From DATKGP01 sp035510775 (GTDB lineage: Bacteria; Patescibacteriota; UBA1384; 2-12-FULL-50-11): a stretch of DNA of 11,555 nt. The notes beneath the pieces are model-generated. The model saw nothing but the letters and a program-made list of their open reading frames with translations, was not told the DNA's origin and made no database searches. Location of the stretch: positions 1-11,555 of the forward strand of contig DATKGP010000009.1 of the NCBI GenBank assembly GCA_035510775.1, given 5' to 3'. Of this stretch, positions 1-4,770 are shown in pieces (position 1 is the stretch's first letter; each line of letters starts with the position of its first letter). A program made the position numbers and the translations under genes.

Positions 1-2
1 TG

Positions 3-1541
3 ACCAGCCTGGCGACGATGTCGACAATTTCTAAAGAGGATTTGAAGAATAATTTAGCCAAAGAGCTGACCGATCCAACCGAGACGGCTATGGCGGTGGT
101 GGCGGCCAAGGCCGGTTTTTATGCTTTTGCTCGAGAGAAACGCTACCCGGAGCTGCTGGAAATTCCTTTTGATCAGGAACTAAGATTATCAACTTCGATT
201 CACCGGCTTGGTCGGGTCAACCGCTATATTGTTAAAGGCTCACCGGAAAAAATTATCGGTTTGTCGAAAAACATACTAACCGTCGGCGGTAGTGGTCGTC
301 GGCTACTGAAAGACTCTAAAGAAAAATTATTGGCTCAAGCCAACGACTACGCCTCCCAGGGTTATCGAGTGACCGTTTTGGGTTATGTCGATTACCCCGA
401 GCGCGTGCCGCTCAAGGCGACGATGGTTCGCGGCTTAACGCTGGCCGGTTTTCTAATTATGGCCGATCCAATTCGTCCGGAAGTCCGTGCCGCCATAGAA
501 AAGACCGCCCAAGCCGGGATTCGAACGGTAATGATTACCGGCGATCACCTCCTGACCGCCCAGGCCATCGGTGAACAAGTCGGCTTGCTTAATTACGGCA
601 CGGCGATTCACGCCGACGAAGTCACTAAACGGCAGCTTGGCGAGGTGAGCGTCATCGCCCGAGCCACTCCCAAAGAAAAATTGATTATCGTCGAGCAACT
701 GCAAAAACAAGGTCAGGTGGTGGCCATGACCGGCGACGGCGTCAACGACGCCCCGGCTCTGAAGCGAGCCGATGTTGGGATTGCCATGGGGGAGCACGGC
801 AGTGACGTGGCCGTCGAGGCGGCCGACATGGTTCTGCTCAACGACAACTTCACCAGTATCGTCGGGGCGATCGAACAGGGTCGGCTGATTTGGGAGAACT
901 TGCGCAAGGCGGCGCTTTACTTAATCTCCACGGCACTGGCCGAAGTTTTAATTATAGTCATCGCTCTGCTGGCCGGCTGGCCGCTTCCTTTACTAGCCGC
1001 CCAAATTTTGTGGCTGAATCTTGTCACCGAAGGCCTGAACTCGATGTCGCTAACCATCGAGCCACCCGAAAGCGACCTGATGGCTCGGCCACCGCGGCCT
1101 GACAACGAGCCAATTATCGACGGGGCAATGCTCATGCGCTTCGTTCTCCATTCGCTCGTCATGACGGCCATTTCTTTGCTAGTCTTCCACGTCACGCTCG
1201 ATAGCGGCGTCGGTTACGCCCGGACGATGGTTGTGCTAACGATGATTTTCTTCCACTTCTACAACTTGCTCAACTGCCGCTCGCAGACGAAATCCATTTT
1301 CGCGATGAACTACCGCACCAATCGTCTACTAATTGGCATGTTGCTACTCTCGGTGGTTCTGGCCATCGGGGCGGTTTATGAGCCACATCTTCAAGCCCTC
1401 CTGCACACGACCGCGCTTAATCTCGGCGACCTTCTCTGGGCGATTATCCTGCCGGCCTCAATTATTATCGTTGACGAATTCTATAAGCTGGCACTGCGCT
1501 CGGCTCAAGCCTGGGCCAAGGCTCAACGAGCCTTTGTTTAG
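3..1541 (+). CDS. P-type cation-transporting ATPase, C-terminal part (5' truncated by window edge)
   Basis: This is the C-terminal two thirds of a P2-like ion pump that couples ATP hydrolysis to cation transport across the membrane. The frame is open from base 3, so the ATG at 18 is probably internal; the DKTGT phosphorylation site and M1-M4 lie outside the window. Numbering from that ATG: N-domain signatures DPTE (19-22) and KGSPE (73-77), P-domain DPIRPE (150-155), TGDH (174-177), ATPKEK (216-221) and hinge TGDGVNDAP (238-246). Six membrane segments follow (M5 about 297-320, M6 324-344, M7 374-395, M8 402-420, M9 436-454, M10 470-489). In M5 the SERCA site-I glutamate is kept (E309), but the position of SERCA Asn768 is Ala. 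M6 reads NLVTEG (334-339), with Glu where SERCA has Asp800. These are mixed ligands, so the ion cannot be fixed; Ca2+, Mn2+ or Na+ are possible. The family assignment is firm and the substrate is inference. Confidence 0.95.
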   Translation, partial: TSLATMSTISKEDLKNNLAKELTDPTETAMAVVAAKAGFYAFAREKRYPELLEIPFDQELRLSTSIHRLGRVNRYIVKGSPEKIIGLSKNILTVGGSGRRLLKDSKEKLLAQANDYASQGYRVTVLGYVDYPERVPLKATMVRGLTLAGFLIMADPIRPEVRAAIEKTAQAGIRTVMITGDHLLTAQAIGEQVGLLNYGTAIHADEVTKRQLGEVSVIARATPKEKLIIVEQLQKQGQVVAMTGDGVNDAPALKRADVGIAMGEHGSDVAVEAADMVLLNDNFTSIVGAIEQGRLIWENLRKAALYLISTALAEVLIIVIALLAGWPLPLLAAQILWLNLVTEGLNSMSLTIEPPESDLMARPPRPDNEPIIDGAMLMRFVLHSLVMTAISLLVFHVTLDSGVGYARTMVVLTMIFFHFYNLLNCRSQTKSIFAMNYRTNRLLIGMLLLSVVLAIGAVYEPHLQALLHTTALNLGDLLWAIILPASIIIVDEFYKLALRSAQAWAKAQRAFV

Positions 1542-1543
1542 CG

Positions 1544-1549
1544 TATAGT
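1544..1549 (+). promoter_or_regulatory. Putative -10 element of the response regulator gene
   Basis: TATAGT lies directly after the ATPase stop codon and 9 nt before the response-regulator ATG. Transcription would start almost at the ATG, giving a very short or absent leader. GGGAG immediately before the ATG is too close to be a normal Shine-Dalgarno. No clear -35 is visible. Confidence 0.4.
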
Positions 1550-1558
1550 GGTAGGGAG

Positions 1559-1936
1559 ATGGCCGGGCGAAAGGTTCTGATAGTTGAAGACGATTCCACC
1601 TTGCGGGAGATGTACAAGGACGCTTTTCGTCATGCCGGCTTTGCCGTCATCGAGGCCTGGGATGGGGAGATGGCGGTTGACGTGGCTCTCTCGGGCGAGC
1701 CGAATATTGTTCTGCTCGACGTGATGATGCCTAAGCAAGGTGGCCTGGGGACGCTACGGATAATGCGAACCATGCCGGAGCTTAAGCATATTCCGGTGAT
1801 AATTCTGACAGCCTTGAGCAACCCGGAGTACCGCGACGCCGCCAAAGACCTGGCCCAGGGCTATTTTCTGAAAACTGAAGTGACTATTAAAGACCTAATC
1901 CGCCGGGTTGACGAACTGCTGAAAGAAACCATTTAA
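1559..1936 (+). CDS. Single-domain response regulator (CheY-like receiver)
   Basis: The product is a 125-residue stand-alone receiver domain with no output domain, so it would act by protein-protein contact or as a phosphorelay intermediate. The receiver landmarks are all present: acidic pocket EDD (10-12), phosphoacceptor D54 in LLDVMMP, the switch threonine T84 in IILTA, and the conserved lysine K105 in FLKT. The length matches a bare REC domain (about 120 residues). It starts 17 bp after the ATPase stop and may have its own TATAGT -10 in that gap. No histidine kinase is encoded in the window, so the partner is unknown. A short relic of a paralogous C-terminus with an almost identical downstream hairpin lies about 500 bp further on (2434-2502). 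Confidence 0.93.
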   Translation: MAGRKVLIVEDDSTLREMYKDAFRHAGFAVIEAWDGEMAVDVALSGEPNIVLLDVMMPKQGGLGTLRIMRTMPELKHIPVIILTALSNPEYRDAAKDLAQGYFLKTEVTIKDLIRRVDELLKETI

Positions 1937-1937
1937 T

Positions 1938-1975
1938 TAAAGAGAAACCCGCCCGATCCGATTGGAGGGGGCGGG
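1938..1975. terminator. Terminator-like hairpin, copy 1 (better oriented for the minus strand)
   Basis: The stem is CCCGCCC (1948-1954) with GGGCGGG (1969-1975). Read on the minus strand it is followed by TTTCTCTTTA, the same tail that follows the sigma-gene terminator on the plus strand. On the plus strand the hairpin is preceded by an A-rich tract but has no U-run after it. It either terminates minus-strand transcription from the structured region to its right or acts weakly in both directions after the response regulator. Bases 1938-1961 are identical to 2467-2490. Confidence 0.6.
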
Positions 1976-1982
1976 GGACTTG

Positions 1983-2376
1983 CCACGATTGTGGTAGTTT
2001 CCTGGAAGGTTTGTCCGGCCTTCCTGGGTCGTAGCCGGCTCTATTCCGAAGCTAGGTGCCTCGTTTCGGGCTTGTACAAACTACGATCCCGGTGGACAGT
2101 TTCCCGGTCTGTCCTGGATTGCGATCGCTCCCATCAAGTTGGGGTTCCTTGATATGAGGGGTATATGGCCAGATCGCGCCTTGGGCTCGAGGTATCTATT
2201 CTCGAAAGGCGGATCCATTTCCTCATTCGCTGCTGCGTATTGCTGCCTTTCGGCTCACAAATAGCGCTCACACCGAGAAGAGTATGCGCTCGACACACTC
2301 TCCGCCGGAATTCGTGCTTGTCCACGAACTGCGTTCGGAGCTGTTATGCGTAGTTCGCCTGGAGGGGAGACTACGC
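1983..2376. ncRNA. Candidate structured RNA, unidentified, strand uncertain
   Basis: No convincing coding sequence spans this interval, but it holds an unusual number of perfect or near-perfect stems. They are GTAGTTT/AAACTAC (1994-2000 with 2078-2084) enclosing GGAAGG/CCTTCC (2004-2009 with 2019-2024) and CCGAA/TTCGG (2046-2050 with 2065-2069); GGACAG/CTGTCC (2094-2099 with 2109-2114); and ATCAAG/CTTGAT (2133-2138 with 2148-2153). Next is a compound stem 2172-2215 (GATC, CGCCTT/AAGGCG, TCGAG/CTCGA), then CTCCG/CGGAG (2300-2304 with 2336-2340) enclosing TTCGTG/CACGAA (2311-2316 with 2323-2328). The last is GCGTAG/CTACGC (2348-2353 with 2371-2376). The flanking hairpins have U-tracts on the minus strand, which slightly favours a minus-strand transcript. 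I looked for RNase P RNA, tmRNA, SRP and 6S landmarks and found no good match. Confidence 0.4.
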
Positions 2377-2433
2377 CAAACAAAGATAATTGGTTTAGTC
2401 GCAAATATCAATAGCAACAGTAGCTGGTCGACT

Positions 2434-2466
2434 CGGGTCGATGAGTTACTGAAACAGGTTGAGTGA
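2434..2466 (+). pseudogene. C-terminal remnant of a second response regulator
   Basis: In frame with the TGA at 2464-2466, the residues RVDELLK repeat the C-terminus of the complete response regulator (residues 116-122). The codons differ at five positions, all synonymous (GTT/GTC, GAC/GAT, GAA/GAG, CTG/TTA), so the copies diverged while the protein sequence was under selection. The following 24 bases are identical to those after the complete gene. Nothing upstream in frame resembles a receiver domain, so the body of this paralogue has been lost or replaced by the structured sequence to its left. It could instead be the tail of a different small gene. Confidence 0.5.
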
Positions 2467-2502
2467 TAAAGAGAAACCCGCCCGATCCGAAGAAAGGGCG
2501 GG
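2467..2502. terminator. Terminator-like hairpin, copy 2
   Basis: The stem is CCCGCCC (2477-2483) with GGGCGGG (2496-2502), with TTTCTCTTTA following on the minus strand. It shares 24 identical bases with copy 1 (1938-1961) but has a different loop 3' half. On the minus strand it sits just after the candidate micro-ORF at 2659-2531. Confidence 0.6.
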
Positions 2503-2530
2503 ACTGGACTAGAGTGTCGGAAGCGACGAC

Positions 2531-2659
2531 CTAGGTATGCCCCATCCAGCTGAGGCTAACCGCGTCACTTTTCCGCCAGTTTATTTTCTGGCCCGACTGG
2601 CAGATACATTCTACCCACGCTTGAACGAGAATACAAGAGAGTAGCCTGTCCTGAAACAT
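2531..2659 (-). CDS. Possible micro-ORF, 42 residues
   Basis: On the minus strand AGGAGG (2670-2665) stands 5 nt before ATG (2659-2657), a good Shine-Dalgarno arrangement. It opens a 42-codon frame ending in TAG, followed by a minus-strand terminator-like hairpin (2502-2467). The product starts MFQDRLLSCILVQAWVECIC and has three cysteines and four tryptophans. I recognise no family. The interval is otherwise a non-coding gap between a response-regulator relic and tRNA-Glu. Codon use gives little support, and no clear promoter is visible upstream, so chance is a serious alternative. Confidence 0.25.
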   Translation of the reverse strand: MFQDRLLSCILVQAWVECICQSGQKINWRKSDAVSLSWMGHT

Positions 2660-2676
2660 AGTCGCCTCCTGAAACC

Positions 2677-2705
2677 TCGACCAACTGGTTCAAATTCGGT
2701 ATAAT
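2677..2705 (+). promoter_or_regulatory. Promoter of tRNA-Glu
   Basis: A consensus -10, TATAAT (2700-2705), lies 9 nt before the mature tRNA 5' end. A partial -35, TCGACC (2677-2682), is 17 nt upstream of it. Transcription would begin about 3 nt before the tRNA. Confidence 0.65.
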
Positions 2706-2714
2706 TAGAACACT

Positions 2715-2788
2715 GCTCTCGTCGTCTAGAGGCCAAGGACATCAGATTCTCATTCTGAAGACCGCGGGTTCGAATCCCGCCGAGAGCG
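2715..2788 (+). tRNA. tRNA-Glu, anticodon CUC
   Basis: This tRNA reads GAG codons. The cloverleaf closes completely. The acceptor is GCTCTCG (2715-2721) with CGAGAGC (2781-2787). The D stem is GTC/GAC (2724-2726, 2738-2740) and the anticodon stem TCAGA/TCTGA (2742-2746, 2754-2758), with a 7-base loop carrying CTC at 2749-2751. The variable loop has five bases, and the T arm is GCGGG/CCCGC around TTCGAAT (2764-2780). The discriminator is G2788. CCA is not encoded, so it must be added enzymatically. Confidence 0.95.
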
Positions 2789-2823
2789 CGAAGGTAGGTT
2801 CTCACCTCGAGCGGAGCGAGAGG

Positions 2824-2907
2824 CGAGCGAACGTAGTGAGCGACATCCAGGAGATCAGGGGTTCAAATCCCCTCGGGACCGCACTTCGACTCACTAACGT
2901 TCGCTCG
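2824..2907. repeat. Inverted repeat enclosing a tRNA fragment
   Basis: The left arm 2824-2843 is CGAGCGAACGTAGTGAGCGA. The right arm 2886-2907 is its reverse complement with two single-base insertions. The 42-base interior holds the 3' part of a tRNA. The bases just left (2809-2820) are also rich in GAGCG units, so the arm may be part of a dispersed palindromic repeat. Its function is unknown; a mobile palindromic element or a recombination scar are the main possibilities. Confidence 0.75.
2846..2881 (+). pseudogene. 3' fragment of a tRNA gene (probably a Glu type)
   Basis: The T arm is intact, AGGGG/CCCCT around TTCAAAT (2857-2873). It is followed by a 7-base acceptor 3' strand CGGGACC (2874-2880) and discriminator G2881. 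The matching 5' acceptor GGTCCCG, the D arm and a complete anticodon arm are not present upstream, so this cannot fold as a tRNA. The 3' sequence resembles common bacterial tRNA-Glu genes. It differs in both stems from the complete tRNA-Glu 60 bp away, so it is not a simple duplication of that gene. Such fragments are commonly left by integration into a tRNA 3' end. Confidence 0.65.
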
Positions 2908-2926
2908 GTGTAAGCACCATAATCCG

Positions 2927-2955
2927 TTGAGTTAACGACATTTTTAGGTTACAAT
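2927..2955 (+). promoter_or_regulatory. Promoter of the sigma-factor gene
   Basis: TTGAGT (2927-2932) and TACAAT (2950-2955) are separated by exactly 17 bp. The predicted start near 2962 gives a leader of about 28 nt that includes the AGGAGG ribosome site (2978-2983). This is a conventional vegetative promoter, so the sigma gene is probably read by the main sigma factor. Confidence 0.6.
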
Positions 2956-2989
2956 CCAACCAGTTCGAACCTTGCACAGGAGGCAGGAT

Positions 2990-3736
2990 ATGGCGACTAG
3001 AGTCAAAAATATTGTGCATGAAGATGCGACCCAACGGCTCTACATCGCTAGAGCCCAACAAAATCCTGGGCGTGAAGAGTCGAGAGTAGCTCTTGGAAAA
3101 ATCATTGAGAACAATCGCCCCATGGTTATAAAGACCATCAAGAGGCAACTTAAAAAAAGAGGACTGCCTATCACTAGAGAATGGATAGATATTCTCCTTC
3201 CGGCCGGAAACGATGGTTTGACGAAGGCAACCTTTAAGTTCAAGCTTGCTTACCGGAATACATTTCTCACTTATGCCGGGTGGTGGATTATGCGAGAAGT
3301 CTTTCGTGCGATTTCTAGGGAGTTAGCCGATCGGAATTACCAAATAGACATTCCAATGTGTCTAGCTGAAAAAGGTCCTAAAAACGAGTGGGACAGGGAA
3401 AGACTGCGAACTTGCCGCACTATATCACTCAACCAGGTAAACACTTGGTTGGCTGGAACTCATTGTGATGATAGAACGCGCGACGAACTCGTTGGGTATT
3501 TCCCGCAGGAGCTTTGCGCTCTGAACGAACTCCGCGATGATGTCCTGAAGAGCTTCCATGCCTATTGGCAGGATCTACCGGAATTGGCACGCAACATTGT
3601 TGCTCTTCGGATTGACTTGGAGCTATCCTTTCCGGAAATCGCCAAGATATGCCACGTGTGCCATTCACATGCCCGCGAGACCTTCTATGGAGTAATGTCT
3701 GCATTTAGGAGGGTCACCAATTTCGAGCCGACCTGA
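2990..3736 (+). CDS. Divergent sigma-70 family RNA polymerase sigma factor
   Basis: The 248-residue product has the order of sigma regions 1.2, 2, 3.0 and 4. Region 1.2 is about residues 8-42. Region 2 covers 42-110, with the -10 reading segment TYAGWWIMREVFRAI (94-108) keeping the two tryptophans that open DNA. A short region 3.0 follows (NYQIDIPMCLAE, 116-127), and region 4 is about 195-242 (LPELARNIVALR, then a helix-turn-helix from EIAKICHVC). ATG 2990 is chosen over an upstream in-frame TTG because AGGAGG lies 6 nt before it. Residues that in E. coli RpoD contact the promoter are altered: Gln437 and Thr440 equivalents are Arg and Phe, and Arg584/Glu585 become His/Ser. It therefore probably reads a different promoter set. 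Length (248 versus more than 350) argues against the housekeeping sigma. AGA, AGG and ATA codons are commoner here than in neighbouring genes, hinting at transfer. Confidence 0.82.
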   Translation: MATRVKNIVHEDATQRLYIARAQQNPGREESRVALGKIIENNRPMVIKTIKRQLKKRGLPITREWIDILLPAGNDGLTKATFKFKLAYRNTFLTYAGWWIMREVFRAISRELADRNYQIDIPMCLAEKGPKNEWDRERLRTCRTISLNQVNTWLAGTHCDDRTRDELVGYFPQELCALNELRDDVLKSFHAYWQDLPELARNIVALRIDLELSFPEIAKICHVCHSHARETFYGVMSAFRRVTNFEPT

Positions 3737-3763
3737 CCGCCACACCCGTGGCGGTTTCTCTTT
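3737..3763 (+). terminator. Rho-independent terminator of the sigma-factor gene
   Basis: A perfect 7-bp stem CCGCCAC/GTGGCGG (3737-3743, 3748-3754) with an ACCC loop begins right after the TGA stop. It is followed by TTTCTCTTT. Confidence 0.85.
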
Positions 3764-3778
3764 ATCTTCAGGCCGCGA

Positions 3779-3784
3779 TATGAT
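3779..3784 (+). promoter_or_regulatory. Putative -10 element for the gene at 3791
   Basis: TATGAT ends 6 nt before the ATG, and no Shine-Dalgarno is present. The transcript would be leaderless. Confidence 0.4.
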
Positions 3785-3790
3785 GAAGAT

Positions 3791-4609
3791 ATGCTTTGGG
3801 CAATTATCATTACTTCGCTAATAACCATCGCGATATTTTTGCCGATTGCCATTTGGGCGGCGCGCCAAGAAGAAAAAGGCCGGCTGATTTTGCTGGAGCC
3901 GCTCGTGACCTGCACCGAAAAATACCGGGCGGTCAGGTTTTTGGGCGACGAAAAGCAGACAAAAAAATATTTGCTGACCCTAAAATCTGCACTGGCGCAC
4001 GACGATTCGGCCTTAGAAATTTTATTACGCCAGATTGAATGCCAGCCGGACGGTCCTATCGAGCGAGCGACCGCGGGCGAGACTAGATCGCTGAAACTTT
4101 TTGGCCAGATTAGGGAATTGGAAATCAACGGCAAAACAGTCCTGGTCGGTTTTGGCCTGCCGATTGAACTCAAAGAAACCACCGAAATTCCCGAAGAGTT
4201 TTTAGAACAGGCCAAGCTGCTTGGCAAAAATGGCTATTTAATTCTGGCTCTAACAGCCAATCAGAAATTTAAAGGCATGGTTGTTCTCGAGCCGGTCGTG
4301 AGCGAAAGAATCATTAAGCTAATTAGGCCGACCGACCAGGTGAAAATCGTCGGCCGGGCGGAAAAAATTTACGCCGCTTGGCTCTACCAAAAAATTACCA
4401 ACCGTCCGGTCAATGAAATTGCTAGCCAGCAAACTCTAGACGTGGAAAAATCGGTCAAGGCCTGGGAGGCTCAAGCCCTGTCGGCCGAAGTTATCGCCGA
4501 GGTCGATTTGAAAACTCGTTATCACCTGGTTCGGCTGTTTGCTACCCGCGAAAAATGCCTACTTGTCTCCGACGACCCAGAAGATAAGCAGCTACCGCTG
4601 CCAAACTAA
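3791..4609 (+). CDS. Membrane-anchored protein with a possible degenerate P-type ATPase-like domain
   Basis: The product has 272 residues. One hydrophobic segment (2-23) is followed by AARQEEKGR, giving a single N-terminal anchor with a cytoplasmic body. Residues about 113-195 read like the N/P-domain junction of P-type ATPases: GKTVLVGFGLP, then EQAKLLGKNGYLILALTANQKFKG, a hydrophobic strand, IIKLIRPTDQVKIVG and a following helix. The catalytic motifs are missing: there is no DKTGT, the DPxR position is not conserved, TGD is replaced by VGRA, and there is no GDGxND. If homologous it cannot hydrolyse ATP and would be a regulator or scaffold. The resemblance is from memory of the family and is weak; an unrelated alpha/beta domain is the alternative. 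A leaderless start, terminators on both sides and its own -10 make it monocistronic. Confidence 0.6.
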   Translation: MLWAIIITSLITIAIFLPIAIWAARQEEKGRLILLEPLVTCTEKYRAVRFLGDEKQTKKYLLTLKSALAHDDSALEILLRQIECQPDGPIERATAGETRSLKLFGQIRELEINGKTVLVGFGLPIELKETTEIPEEFLEQAKLLGKNGYLILALTANQKFKGMVVLEPVVSERIIKLIRPTDQVKIVGRAEKIYAAWLYQKITNRPVNEIASQQTLDVEKSVKAWEAQALSAEVIAEVDLKTRYHLVRLFATREKCLLVSDDPEDKQLPLPN

Positions 4610-4613
4610 AAAC

Positions 4614-4703
4614 AAAAAACTAAAGATAAAAATGTAATGTAAATTGTAAAATCATTCGTCGCGTAGCGACACCAAAATTTTACTTTTTACTTTTTAGTTT
4701 TTT
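4614..4703 (+). terminator. AT-rich inverted repeat between the membrane-anchored gene and hisS, probable terminator
   Basis: AAAAAACTAAA (4614-4624) pairs perfectly with TTTAGTTTTTT (4693-4703). The interior continues as an imperfect A-rich/T-rich pairing capped by GTCGC gta GCGAC (4658-4670). The right arm is T-rich, so it should terminate plus-strand transcripts and, by symmetry, minus-strand ones too. The rest of the gap to hisS (4704-4757) shows nothing but AT-rich promoter-like sequence. Confidence 0.6.
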
Positions 4704-4757
4704 CATTCAGCTAGGCTCTGCTTTTGTTTTCAATTTTTGGATTTTAGTTTCTCGAGG

Positions 4758-4763
4758 TATACT
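4758..4763 (+). promoter_or_regulatory. Putative -10 element of hisS
   Basis: TATACT ends 7 nt before the hisS ATG. No Shine-Dalgarno lies between them, which implies a leaderless mRNA. The -35 is unclear; TTGGAT at 4737-4742 is at a short 15-bp spacing. Confidence 0.5.
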
Positions 4764-4770
4764 TAGTTCT

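Noticed and set aside
2014..2230. Minus-strand stretches resembling RNase P conserved regions (GAGGAAA near 2222; GCCGGCTA near 2035)
   Set aside because: The two stretches cannot pair to form P4, and their spacing is shorter than in known RNase P RNAs.
2396..2466. Sequence TAGTCGCAAAT followed by an open frame, resembling the resume codon and tag of E. coli tmRNA
   Set aside because: The frame ends in RVDELLKQVE, not an Ala-rich degradation tag. No tRNA-like acceptor or T arm pairs across the region, and the 5' TTCGAC motif is absent. The 10-base similarity is probably chance.
2134..2466. Several 60-63-codon frames on both strands in the hairpin-rich interval
   Set aside because: They have no ribosome site, share no similarity with each other or known proteins, and run through strong nested hairpins.
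2611..2805. Minus-strand 64-codon frame across tRNA-Glu
   Set aside because: It is the antisense translation of a tRNA gene (the familiar GGIRTRGL pattern), a common false prediction.
2972..2989. Earlier TTG start for the sigma factor
   Set aside because: It would place the AGGAGG ribosome site inside the coding region; the ATG at 2990 has ideal spacing.
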